Source: Varroa destructor (Eukaryota; Arthropoda; Arachnida; Mesostigmata; Varroidae). Taken from it: a stretch of 64,000 bases of DNA. Positions 39,901 through 50,700 of this stretch are shown one piece after another (within the stretch, counting starts at the first letter, position 1; the number at the start of each line of letters is the position of its first letter). Made by a program: the position numbers and the translations under genes. The notes beneath the pieces are model-generated. The model was not told where the DNA came from. It saw nothing but the letters and a program-made list of their open reading frames with translations, and ran no database searches. The stretch covers positions 47,676,486-47,740,485 of the forward strand of contig NW_019211456.1 in the NCBI RefSeq assembly GCF_002443255.2, given 5' to 3'.

Positions 39901-41033
39901 GTTCCAACATCACGATTCATTCGACCTGTCGGCACGAATCAAACGCGTTGTTGGTGACAACAGAAGCAGTTGACGTAATACTTGGAGTCATCGACTAAGG
40001 CAGCATCGGTGCTGAAGAGCCGGCGCTGCAATACTTCGGGACACTGACGACGCTTCTTTGGTCTTTTTTCCTTGATTTCCAACGAATCGCACATTGACAA
40101 AGAGCAGAGTATTTGTGCGCCGTTGCTTAAGCTGTCACGAAGCTAAATGGGAAATAAATAAGAACTCATACCGAAAACCCATAGCGATCTATCGATAACA
40201 CAGTCTCTCTCTCCCTCACTGTATCAATCGCTGCGCTCAGGTTTTGTCAGAAGAGGAGGTCGCCCTTTTTTCGATCTATTTTGTCTCTTCGATTCAAAGC
40301 GGTGGCGACGGCGACGGCGACGGCGACGGCGGCGGCGGCGGCGGCAGCGCGTCGTTACCGCCAGTAAATGAGTTCGCAAAAACCGACGATTCTGCGAAGA
40401 ACGTATAAATTCTTCTACGTTGAGCGAGATCGCAACTCTGAGATATAATAGAATCATCGAAGTACAGACCAAAGTGACGATAATAAAAATACTATAACGC
40501 CAAATAATCTCGAATTTTTATAACCGCGGTAAGGTAGATTAATGAAAAGGGATCTTCGGGCTGGCAACGATACGCTTGGTGTGCGTTTACGGCCGCCACG
40601 ACATTGGTTATCTATTGTCGTCAGCGCGGATACAATTCATGGTGGTGTTTGTAATGAAGTTCAGTAATCAAATGAGGTTGTAAGAGAAAAGAGAGCCAAG
40701 AACAAGTTTTTCGGTCTAAGACATCTAGTAACGAGACAGAAGGCTGATCTGATCACCAGTTACTTAGTCGAGATTATTATGTACGTAAAGCTAAATTAAC
40801 TGGCGTTTAAGGGTCAGTGAATGGATTTCCTAAACAGACATTCTCAAGGCGCTATCTGTAGGTATAAGGCGCATAGCTATAAACATGACGTACATTGGGC
40901 CTCTCTGTTAACCACAATATATATGATCTCCTGTCTAATGGACTCGTTTTAGTCGAATTAATCGAAAGAACAGCTTACCATCCTGTTGACCTCCGGTAGC
41001 CGACTGACTACTGGGAACGTGTTGTAACAACAT
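33578..41033 (-). CDS. odd-skipped family C2H2 zinc-finger transcription factor, full gene model (3 coding exons)
   Basis: Spliced model: complement of 33578-33908, 35155-35827 and 40979-41033, totalling 1059 nt and 352 residues plus TAA. Product: a nuclear DNA-binding regulator of the Odd-skipped/OSR family. In flies these act in embryonic segmentation, leg joint formation and gut/hindgut patterning; in vertebrates in kidney and limb mesoderm. Seen in the sequence: a Pro/His-rich N-terminus with [10 protein letters not shown] (residues 26-35); [10 protein letters not shown] (95-104), resembling the FDFANLA motif of OSR proteins; a short polyQ at 145-148; then five contiguous C2H2 fingers at about 196-218, 224-246, 252-274, 280-302 and 308-330; and an acidic tail ending in DSV. 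Finger signatures [38 protein letters not shown] and RRNCDLRRH are diagnostic of the family. Five fingers match Sob/Bowl rather than Odd (four) or Drm (two). I recognised no C-terminal Groucho-binding eh1 motif. Which paralogue it is cannot be settled here, so no symbol is given. Exons 2 and 3 are near certain; exon 1 is inferred. Confidence 0.9.
33909..35154 (-). other. intron 2 of the odd-skipped family gene
   Basis: A GT-AG intron of 1246 bp that interrupts zinc finger 2 between its two histidines, in phase 2 (Arg AG|G). It holds a (GA)-rich run on the plus strand near 34383-34416 and otherwise no recognisable feature. The plus-strand open frames within it look like chance ORFs. Confidence 0.93.
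35155..35827 (-). CDS. odd-skipped family gene, central coding exon (N-terminal region, fingers 1 and 2)
   Basis: The open frame runs from an acceptor (cttttacag just above 35827) to a donor (CACAG|GTAGGC, last exon base 35155). It carries residues 19(part)-243(part). It starts GT CAG GAA, so it needs one base from the preceding exon, and it ends with AG, two bases of the Arg codon finished in the next exon. It encodes a Pro/Ser/His-rich stretch, the [10 protein letters not shown] motif, a Q4 run, basic SRPKKE before finger 1, finger 1 (C198, C201, H214, H218) and most of finger 2 (C226, C229, H242). No ATG lies between the acceptor and residue 49, and the family-like text continues right up to the acceptor. 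Translation must therefore begin in an upstream exon. Confidence 0.95.
35828..40978 (-). other. intron 1 of the odd-skipped family gene (inferred, 5.15 kb)
   Basis: The sequence lies between the inferred first coding exon (donor at 40978) and the central exon (acceptor ending at 35828). It contains microsatellites of GAC (38369-38389), a GCC/GAC tract (40300-40345), a CA tract near 36480 and a TA run near 37650. I see no further exon with family similarity. Large first introns of patterning genes often hold enhancers, but nothing here can be named as one by eye. Confidence 0.6.
40300..40345. repeat. GCGAC/GGC triplet repeat in intron 1
   Basis: An interrupted GAC/GGC triplet array inside the inferred first intron of the odd-skipped family gene. 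The minus-strand frame reads poly-Arg and is an artefact of the repeat. Confidence 0.95.
40979..41033 (-). CDS. odd-skipped family gene, inferred first coding exon (18 residues plus one base)
   Basis: On the minus strand an ATG at 41033-41031 opens the peptide [18 protein letters not shown] and runs into GATG|GTAAGC, a strong donor. One base (G) is left over, and it joins the GT at the start of the next exon to make Gly19. That is exactly the phase the next exon demands. An in-frame TGA lies 18 nt upstream of the ATG, and A occupies position -3. The Gln/Ser-rich composition suits the N-terminus of this family. No homologue was compared, and another small exon could exist within the 5.15 kb intron, so this remains an inference with good internal support. 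Confidence 0.62.
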
Positions 41034-41650
41034 AGTCCTCACGTTATTTCAAACAATACGTGTCTTTCGTGCACAAATTTCACTCACTTTCACCGTAGTG
41101 TCTTTTCGTGTGTCGCTACTACACTAAGCGACTCTTGGACCTATCGTGACGCGTGTCCTTCTCTATAACAGTCTACGCTTGTACTTGTCGTCTTCCGTTT
41201 CTCTGTTTGTCTCGGGTGGAGAATTGGCAGACAGCAGCTTCTAGCTGAGTCTGACAGCGCTCAGGACTCGCAGCCGATGGACAAGCTATTGCGTCAAATG
41301 CTGCCGGTGAGTGTGATCTGTTTACGTGTTACTGCGCCAATGAGGGTGCACACAGTAGCTCGCGTCGTCAACTACTGAACCAGAAGTCACTCGGCCACTG
41401 ATCGAAATAAAACCTTCCGCTGCTACTGAAGCCCCGCCTGCTACGCCGTCCTCGCCCGCTAATCCCTGGTGGGAAAGGGCCGAACATGTCGATCGGCCAA
41501 TGAGGATGGTGACGGCGTTATCCAGCAGTAGGAGGTGCGGTCATGGCTGCAACGATCCGCAGTGCCGGTGTGCTGCGTTGCTGTAGCACTTCTATGTGCC
41601 GGTAGTCACCACCGGCCGTATTGACTGTTGGCCTACAGTTAGGCCACAGT
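41034..41650 (-). promoter_or_regulatory. 5' UTR and promoter-proximal region of the odd-skipped family gene
   Basis: This CpG-rich sequence sits directly upstream of the inferred start codon. Read on the minus strand, the first 250 nt contain no upstream ATG, which suits a 5' UTR. Two identical 10-mers, GCCAATGAGG, occur on the plus strand at 41336-41345 and 41496-41505, each containing a CCAAT box (the NF-Y core motif). No clear TATA box is placed to fix a start site, so the transcription start is unknown. Confidence 0.4.
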
Positions 41651-43139
41651 GGCCATACGTTACCATAGATGCACGTATTTGTATGTGTGACGTGTGATGA
41701 TCATTTGATACGACCAAGTGAGCCTGAGCAGGCTTTGGCGGCAACGACAAAAGTATTATAAATGGAACTACGACGACAGCATATCCAGTGGGCAGTAACG
41801 AAAATGCTAAAGGAAGACGGTTTCTGGCAACTTACTGTGGACACGGCACCGATCAGCTGGGTTACGACCCAAGTCTCTAAGAATCGATGAAGTAAAAAAG
41901 GGTAATGAACGGAATAGATACTGCTGAAGGCAATAGTTAACGCCGTTGTTATACATTTGATAACATCGGCTTAATGATAAAAACTGAGCTGCACATTGGA
42001 AAAACTCATCAAACCTTGATAAAGCTTTGGGGACATAAAGCCGAAGCGGCGTGGTGACCCGCTTATAGGTAATGGCCAATCATTGTTAGGGATTCCAAAA
42101 GAGGCGCGGAAGAAGTCAGCTAAGCGCAAAGCACTAATCAGGACTTTAGCAATGGTCACGATACCTTGTAGCAGTATCTAGGGGCGAATAGCGTTTACTT
42201 ATCACTAATTGCCCAGTTTTAGATAGTCTGGACATGTCCAACAAGCCGAGTTAATCGAAACTAACAAGCAAGTTCATATATGTCCTATGTTTTAAGCATC
42301 CGTATACGCAGTTTAACTTGATAAAGGAACAAATAAATAGGCCTGTGTACATGGCGTAGGAATGAAAATAGGTAGTCGTCCCATGGTGCGACATGGCAGC
42401 GCTGCCACATATTAGTGGTTGATCGCCGAGGTCCATACTTTAGAATAAATCGTATCAACTAACAGTCCGTATATTTAGCATTTGAGAAGTAGCGCAAACT
42501 CGGGTACCTTACGTGCCTCGCACACACAAAAAAAACAGTGAGTTTGGCTGGTGTGACGGAAAACTCTGATATTTTGTAGGTTTTTTTTTCATTTCTTTCT
42601 TAGAGTGTAATAGGATATGGATGCAGTTATGACGTACTCGGCGCTATCGGTACTGGCTGCCAAATATAGTCAATACCTCACTTATTTTGCTCATAGTTGA
42701 ATCAGTACTTCTCCTATAAGCTCATACTTGAATTTTTATAATGACAAAAAAACGTATCATGAAACCAGCAAGGTTGAGCTAGGTTCTGGGTTCGCTCTGT
42801 CGATCGGTAAAGGGCAACGATGTCGCGCAGTCTGAAGGCAAATATCATCGGTAATGTATGCACAGGCTTTATAAATCGAATAGTTCATGAACGCAAAAGA
42901 AAGAAACAGCTAAAAGTCATGCCTCTAGATAATACAGAAAACAGAATATATATGTATATACTGTTTTATGTATTTATGGTTTAATGATATATGACATATC
43001 TGTTTTATAATGATGCAAGCATTATAATATAAATCAATAGACAAGTAGACGTCTACAACAATAAAATTGCAAAGTGCGTGTTTCTGTTAGCCAACGATAG
43101 AGTTAAACTAATTCGTTGTGTTTTAGTAGTAGCGGTGGG
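41651..43139. other. intergenic region, nothing recognised
   Basis: A/T-rich sequence between the odd-skipped family promoter region and the retrotransposon remnant. No exon, repeat array or RNA gene was recognised. Confidence 0.5.
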
Positions 43140-43560
43140 ATGACTGATGATATGGCTGAAATTCCGAAAGAGTTACTCCAACGGATGGCTAATCAAAAAT
43201 CGTCCCCGGTAGTGCACGACGAGAGGAAGCCCCAGCGGTGAGCTGAGGAGTACGAGCCGCTCGTGAAAGAACGGAAGTGGCCATCGGACTACGTCGTAAA
43301 ACGGGTGCGTAGACAGTTACATGGCTTGGTTTGATCTTCAGATGAGTGCAGATGAGACATGGGAAAGCTTCAAGGTGAGGCTTTACGAAGGCTTTTCTAC
43401 GGGAGAAACAAGCTCGCCGTGGAAATTCTTCTGCCACTACAAGGAAGCTGATGAGACGTTCAAAAAGTTTATGGTGCCTAATAGTCCCTAGTAGAAGAGC
43501 TAGATGTGAAATTCGAGTTTAGGCAACATTCGAAGAACAACTATATAAACATTTCCTCAT
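43140..43560 (+). pseudogene. gag-like remnant of a Ty3/gypsy-type element
   Basis: An ATG at 43140 opens MTDDMAEIPKELLQRMANQK and about 33 residues to a stop at 43239. The same frame then continues with charged, coding-like residues. In a second frame, 43340-43490 reads ADETWESFKVRL and ends MVPNSP before two stops; the W-x-x-F/L-K-x-R-L pattern recalls retrotransposon gag. It lies on the same strand as, and 1 kb before, a much clearer integrase remnant, which is the main reason to call it gag. At least one frameshift and several stops make it non-functional. Without that neighbour the call would be weak. Confidence 0.35.
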
Positions 43561-43680
43561 CGCGGTGAGGGTGATTTCATATAGCGTTTATTTATGGTAT
43601 TTCAAGACTATACGCCAGCCTAAAAGTCCAGTACTTACAGGCAGTAGCGGCCCTAGTGAACTAAGCTGATCTCACATTAC

Positions 43681-43907
43681 CTGAGCATCATCCAGCTCGA
43701 TGACAGGGGTACCCGCTCGGTCGCCTGGAACCTCCATGAGAATATCACTGTATTGCAGGTAAAAAGACAGCTTCCTGCTTAAACAGAGCATATTCGGTCG
43801 GATTCGCTTAAATTTGCGTTCTGTACTCCAGATCACAGCCGAACCATCAGCATTAATCTTAACTGCCGTCGGAATTATCTGTTTATCGTTTAACGCCACC
43901 GTACTCT
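43681..43907 (-). CDS. candidate internal exon of an unknown gene
   Basis: A 227-nt open block lies on the minus strand. It begins after a pyrimidine-rich acceptor (ttcctctctccag) and ends at CAG|GTAATG, giving phases 2 and 0 and 75 complete codons. The peptide runs STVALNDKQIIPTAVKINAD, then GSAVIWSTERKFKR, and later SFYLQYSDILMEV and TPVIELDDAQ. The residue mix is protein-like, and the frame stops two codons past the donor. I do not recognise the family. The phrase VKINADGSAVIWSTER faintly recalls the DG-S-V-(W/Y)-S-x-R stretch of Cys-loop channel extracellular domains, but the conserved cysteine loop is absent, so I do not assign it. It sits between plus-strand retrotransposon pieces, and no partner exons were found. 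Confidence 0.25.
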
Positions 43908-43932
43908 CTGGAGAGAGGAATTTAGACTGGGA

Positions 43933-43950
43933 CGCGTGCGTACGCACGCG
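43933..43950. repeat. 18-bp perfect palindrome, CpG-rich
   Basis: The sequence CGCGTGCGTACGCACGCG is its own reverse complement. It lies just upstream (minus strand) of the candidate exon at 43681-43907. It may be a protein-binding site, or simply a product of alternating CG/TG sequence. Confidence 0.7.
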
Positions 43951-44577
43951 GGCGCCAGCTTACGGAAGAAAGCCGCAGAGGTACGTTTCTTTCTACTCAA
44001 TGGGCTATGGATCTGCAAATACTTTGTTGAAAAGAGGTGGACAAAGGCAACAGCCGCGGTTGCTACGAATACTAACGCGGCAACCGTCGCCGCCGACTGT
44101 TTTTGGCACCTTCGATCGCGTTGAAAGCTGAAAATCGTAAAAACCCACTGGCCGATCTCGGAAATAGCGGAATTCCGTCCGACACGCAAACGAGTAGAAC
44201 GCAAGATCTCTGAGCGCTAGAGAAGACTGGTCGCAAGGTGAGGTAATCCCGCCGTATAAGTCTGGCCGAAGCGTAATGTGAACTACTCTACGACGAATGC
44301 ACGACGAGTGACGGTGAAGTGCCCATTCCTGCTAGTCAACGAATGGCTATCGCGACCCCGCTTGGAAAATTTGGTATTGTCGTATTCTATAAACAACAAC
44401 CAAACATTTATACGTAGTTCTCTAAGGCTACCGTAAATGCTCTTATATAAGAAGCGAAAAAAAAAGCTCAACTCAACATAGTTTTTGGCCGTAGCAGAAC
44501 AAGCATTTGAATGGATGCATTTTTTCTAAGAGTTTCCACACACTAATGCCATCAATTCACATACTGGTATAATAGTC

Positions 44578-44745
44578 AGCTACGATGACAGATCGCGGTA
44601 CGAGCTTCTTGGGTACGATGTGGTGCACATTAATCAAACTGCAAGAACTAATCTGATAGAGTATCTGAAGGCGGCACAGATTTCAAGCAAGAATGTATTC
44701 ACAACGGACTAATGGGCATATATTCAGTTTGCTGGTTCGGTAGAA
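44578..44745 (+). pseudogene. decayed Ty3/gypsy integrase core fragment
   Basis: The plus strand reads MTDRGTSFLGTMWCTLIKLQ, matching the second-aspartate block of LTR-retrotransposon integrases (pattern (S/T)DRG(S/T)xFLSxLWxxL). After two stops, the same frame gives ARMYSQRTNGHIFSLL, where the family has AYHPQ(S/T)NGxVERFHR. The spacing is right, but the catalytic Glu region has been mutated. The residue after the DRG block and the stops show it is inactive. Only about 1 kb separates it from the gag-like remnant, too little for protease, reverse transcriptase and RNase H, so the element has a large internal deletion or the pieces come from separate insertions. Confidence 0.62.
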
Positions 44746-47700
44746 ACATGACTATTCCTAGTGTGAGGCCTATTAAATGGACTAGGACGAGGGTAGCCTA
44801 AACACGAATGAATGCCGGTGAGACATAGTAGAAGGGTCAGTGGAAACGTCATAGCACGAGGTATTTGATGCCACCACTGAGCGTCGTGTCTTTGCATAAT
44901 AGAACCAAAATAGGGTTCTCTCGTTGCGACTATGTTACTTGCAGGAATTGTGGACGCTCAACAGTGTCGTTCTTAATTTTGGTACTTGCTATGAACTGCG
45001 AACCACTAGACGCTTTCTCTCCAAAAGTGCATAGGCTTTCACGGGAAAACCTGGCGATCAGCTAGAAAACAGTCGATTGGCCGTTGTCCGCTACTCTCGA
45101 CCTGCAATCTAGTACCTTACCGAATGCCGCGCGAATTGGGAACCGCTGGCCGTGATTATTAAATACTATCAGATATCGGGCGAGTTGTCGATATCACCAA
45201 TCGATAAACACTTCGAACTGCAAAAAAGCAAATGTGTCGTGGCAACGATTAGTAGATGCTGTGGACTTTCCGTTCTATCCGTTTCATCTATGGTCGCTTA
45301 CGTACATTAGCCATTTGCAAATTCGTACATGCCCAGACTGGCCCTATGTCTCCTGGGACTAGTCTGCCTCCAGCTGTTTAACCCGAGGCGAGATTACCGC
45401 CCAATCTTATCTTTGATTTTTTTTTCTCCAATTCTACTGAACTTATACAGTGGCAAAGATTAAGCTGGTAAGCTTAGTGCCGCCTATTGTGGAAAGTGCG
45501 CCTTTTGTTCTAGGCCCCTTTCAGCAGCAACCGACAAAACGAGGACAAAAGATGATGATCGTTGTCCTTACCGCTGCTAAATATTGCAAACAGGACAGCA
45601 ACAATAAAAGGTCAAAGTTTTTGTTCATTATCACCTTCCCACCAATGGCGCCATTAGGTGGCAGATTACATTTTCCATTGTGGTGGTTATGTCGGGTCAA
45701 AGAGCGAGAGTAGTCCCTCTGCGATACTTACGGCTGACGACGAAAATCCCCCGATAGCACGAGATGCGGGGGAGGGGAGGGGGGATCCCAGGACAACAAG
45801 GAGAATGAATCGGTTAACTAGCGTTTCGCTTGTTACGCAGAAGGGTAGTTCATATGTTATACGCTCAATTTTTGGCCGTTTGGTGACTAGATCTTTACTC
45901 GGCAAGGCAACCCTATTAGTGAGTCATAAGCTTCTATACTTTTTGAACATGATTAGACATTAATTGAAAGTAACAGTCTGCGTGGTGAGCAGATTTTCTT
46001 TTAATTTTAAAGTTGGCTAACTAGAATTTTACAATTCGTTTACAAAGGTCTCGGACAAAAAGCACCTAAAACGGTTCTATCGGCCAAGATTCAAGAGAAC
46101 AATACTTCTACTGTTTGACTATGAAGTGTTTTGTCAGTGGACTCACTTACCCGAAGGAAGCCACCCATTTCCACAAAGCGATTCAAGTGGCTCCTCTATG
46201 TTTTCAAAAGCTCTTAGGCACAGCGTTAGAGAGGGGCTACTGGAAACCAAGGTTGACTGTTATTACGGAACATCGCTAGCAAGAACACAATAATTTTAAA
46301 ATTGTCACGTTTTTATATTATATATAGTTACTGAGAAGTGCCAAAGGTTCTGCTGTTGACTGGTACGTAATCCTATCAATAATCCATTACTGCTTTTCTA
46401 ATGTAACGACGTAAAGGAAGCAATCACCAATAGCGGTAGTTACAGGTTGTAAAAAACAGGCTGTAATAGCGTCCATAAATATATCAACAGAAGAATAATT
46501 AAAGGATATGCAGACGCCCCATGCAGTCTTGTTCGAGTGAGTCGGTGCCTTCAGTTTTCCGAAAGGCTTCATAAAAACTCTCTGACCACCGAAAATGTGC
46601 GGACTAATAGAGGATAATAAATGAATTAGGTTTTAATGATAATGATAACGCTACTTGCGTGTCTGTTTCTATTCAAGCCCAAGACGAAATTCTCTAATCA
46701 TCTGTATTAAATTGTTGGAGGATGCAACATTACGCATGGCTAGCCTATATGTCATCCAAGTAAAAGTGTCCGCGTGATCTAAACTAGATGTTGGATTGCA
46801 ACCCCACATCATTGTATGTAATTCCTAACCGGGTAAGTAGTTCCTGTAACCTGCTCGGTAGATCAGCGTTTAATGGAAAATTTCCCTGGGCTCATCCATG
46901 ATCTATATTAGCATCCATGCAGACCTGTTCCATAAAACGAGGGAGCGCATACGGGAATCAAATGATTTCTCTCTGCTATACTTTCGTATAGCCCGGCGCG
47001 CCAGCCAGAGGACGCTGCATTACTCTGCTTCCTTCTTATGAATATTACAGACGACTTAGCAAAAACCTACCTAAAAGAAGGCTGTGTGCAATTTGCGCCT
47101 AGTGATATGCCGCTGTGCTGTGGCCAGATGAGAGCGTTAATCTTCTACTCTACGGCCAACTATTTCGACCTGTTTGTTCATCTCGTTTTTGACTGGGTCG
47201 CGCCGGAGGCACCCAGCCACCAAAACGTATAGATAGCTGTTATTAGCGTCAGTCGGATAGTTGACTTTAGTTACCGGTCAATACACAATGAGTAATCCTA
47301 AAAGTACCGACAAGCGCGAATTCACTACGAGACCTAACTGTAACGTAAATAACAGTACTGATATTGCTTAGTCAATCAGTCCGTAACGGCGAGGACGATT
47401 TGGCGGAAAGCGGAGACGGAAGGAGAGTTCTACCCAAGTTAGGGTACAACAGCCCAACTCATTGGCTCCATTCGTCTACTGGTAGGCTTCAAAGGGACAA
47501 ACGCTATGGCACTGTAACCGCAATGACACAAAGGCGTTTGAGGAACGTAATTGTCAGTGCATGGCGGCGTGTCCTTTGAGTCATTCGCGTTATAGGCACA
47601 GTTTGATAAAGGCGGGGAAAACGGAAAATGTCGGGTCCCTAAAGCACAAAAGGATCGCCGACACAAATTATTTTATTTGTCTCCTTGTTGTACCGTTAGC

Positions 47701-50700
47701 TAACTGACATTGTGACGATGATCGATAATTGGGTTCTGTTCATTCCCGACCAGTTAAGCCTTAACAATGTCAGCCCAACGTTCTATAAAACAGATTTTTA
47801 AATATAATAAACCTGTTTTTATTTTCGTTTACACTTGTCATCGTGTCGTTACTGAACGTATCCTGAGGTGTGTTTTTGTTATTGTGTAATTGATCATTAA
47901 ACAGGGTTGCGCCCTTATCGCTCAAACTGCATTTAATCTAGAAGGGATTGCTCCGAGGTCGCTTGAAAACATTAGACATTACGTGAAAAAGCATTAGTTA
48001 AGGTGACATGATGGGACCCGCGTCTATTGACGCTCTGGAACAACGTATCTGTCACTCGAGCATACACACTCGACGCATTGTTCAAGTGCCCCATAGTGTG
48101 CCGTGTTCAGTTTTCCAAGATCTCGCTTGGGCTTACAATCCCGCGATGAGATCAATAGTTTAATTTCCCGCTATCCGTTTCTACGGTTCTCTTTCGTGTT
48201 AGTTTTTTCACACTAGAAACACTGCTGGTGATACTTAACCTAAGTCGCTTCCTGTATAGTCCCTGTCACTATAATTTGTCTTTATGTTCACTATTGTTGT
48301 GGTACCGACAATTCAACCCTTTTTCTACGACGTCAGAACAAACAACAACAGCGAACCTAAGTAGGAACGGCATTCGCCAAAGGCTGAATCGAGAACAAAC
48401 CGCTAAAAGCTGAAATCAATGCGCACAACAGTCGCTTTATTGCTAAGCAAAATACTGTATTGTTTTTTTTTACCCGATTAGCTCACCGTTCTCGCATCCC
48501 ACACAGAAACTAACAGTTTACGATTGAGTAGATAGGCCTGGACGGCTGAGGCAGAGCGAGATTTTCTGCTGTCTTGGGCATGGAACCCTTATTATGGTGC
48601 TTCAGTGCGATGCCTTTCGCGTGTAGCAAATTAAAAGCAAAGGCAACCCAATGCAAAAAACAGTTAACCAATAGACGAGTTATACTTGCGCGCAGTGGTG
48701 GCGAAGTGCCATAGAAGGGCTGCGAAACCTGTTGCTGTGCTAGCGCCGTATTCAGTAAGCCCCCGCCTGAGAGAAGGAATCGTTGCAGGAATATGAACGG
48801 TTAAAAAGAAATTCGTAGAACTTCACTACTCTGTCGGCATCCTACAAAAGCGTGATTAGCGTAGGGCTCGAGACAGTACAAAGGGTTGTGACCCACCCAC
48901 ACCCCCACCCCCCAAGAGGAACATCCCGCGAAACCGACAACATATGCCTACTCAGCGCTCGCAAAACGCGTAGCGGGAGCGTAGCAACCCAATTGCAAAT
49001 ACACGAATTAAAACTGAGCGGCAACGCTCATCAAAAAGAGTAAGAAGCCAAATATGATGCGGGCCAGTGAATGTTATATATTATTGGGTCTCACGGGCTG
49101 ATAAACAAAGCTAACCCACAGATATCTTATGAAGATTGCATAGACATGAACGGTAGAGCTCAACAGATAGCTTTTCAGTCCTTTGAAATCACATGAAATA
49201 CATACTGTTATATGGGTCATACAGTCAATATTGTTGAACTGCGCAAAGCTAGCTAAGAACTCCCAGGAGATAGCTGAGAACCAGGCACCGATCGTCACCA
49301 CAATTACTCAACGTTCTAGCGTCCGACAGAAGAAAAGTTTGATTGATGATGGACGTTTTGATTGAAACCAAAGGCGGCGCCGTTTTTGGATTCTATTCAG
49401 AGATATACAACGAAAAGCTTTTATGGTTTCTTCTGTGTTTTCCAAAATTTCAGCCGACACACGCAGCGTTCTAAATTTCCATTTAACTGCAGAGTACTAA
49501 ATGTGATCTGGTCATTCATTCATGGATGGCTTTATTCGAAATGCTTGCGCTAAATATCTGCCCTGAATTCTAAAGGGGTTACCTAATAACGAATCATTCT
49601 CCGAAACATTCTTTTCTTAACTGGGCGAAAAATACATCAATTTTAGCATATATATATATATATATATATATGATTGTCAAATAAAGAGACTTGCACGAAA
49701 AGACCATATTCAAACTCTGTCAAAGGGTAAGTACTTTAGCAGGATCAATCGATCTTGCAGTTCCAGAAGAATTTGCGCGTCATCTATGATATACTACCAC
49801 GAACTAAAGAGAACTACTGTTTTTTATGTAATTTCAATTAGTTTCTAGCTATTAGAAGCGGACCCTCGTAAATAATGTCCAAGATGATCCATGTTGGAAT
49901 TGGTCTCCTATCATATGAATCGATAAAGATACGTCTATCTGTTCTAGTACAAAGGCAAATATGATTTCTGTCAATGTTCAACTTAAAACTTCAACGTGTG
50001 GCCGTTAGGAGGCATCATAGGATAGTTATTTAATTAGATCTCATTGAGATATTGTCAGCTACCACGAGCTTGTGACTTTAACGGCTGCCGTATAATTAAT
50101 CATATAGTACGCTGGTACTTAGGGAAATGTTTTCTATGTGGTCGGTTTTATGTATATCTCCCGGTATACGGGTGTTTTTTATTTTGGTAATAGTATTAGC
50201 ATTATGCTGGCCTTGTGGCAAAAGAAGAAATAGATAAGTAGATAGAAGAAAATTCGTTTTTTTTTCATCGTTCTTTATTCTATATTTGTGCGAAGGATCG
50301 CCAGCCAGACGATTGTTACCGCGCAGTAAAGCATCACGACCCATCGATTAAAATCATTATTCCTTCTAAGCTGATCGGCGCTAAAGCGATTGGATGGATT
50401 TATCTATTATTCAAGATTCAGAAGAAAAGTATTGGCCAACGAATGCGCCTTGTAGGAAAGGCCATCATCACAATACTGCGCTACGTTTAACGTATTCGAA
50501 GAGATGCGATTTCGTCAATTTTTCTCTTCAGTTTGTTCTGTGCTTAGATCGAGCACTGAACAAGCTATATAAATATTTTCGTTTCCGACCAGGATTGTTT
50601 CCATCTCTGATTCGTTTTTCGTCTGATTCCAGCGGAGGTTCGATCCGAGACATATTAGTAAGCCTTCGTTGATACTTCACAAAGACAAATTACCATCGCA

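Noticed and set aside
50624..50650. A GGTTCGATCC box suggesting a tRNA B box.
   Set aside because: The T-stem does not pair, and no A box or acceptor stem can be fitted upstream.
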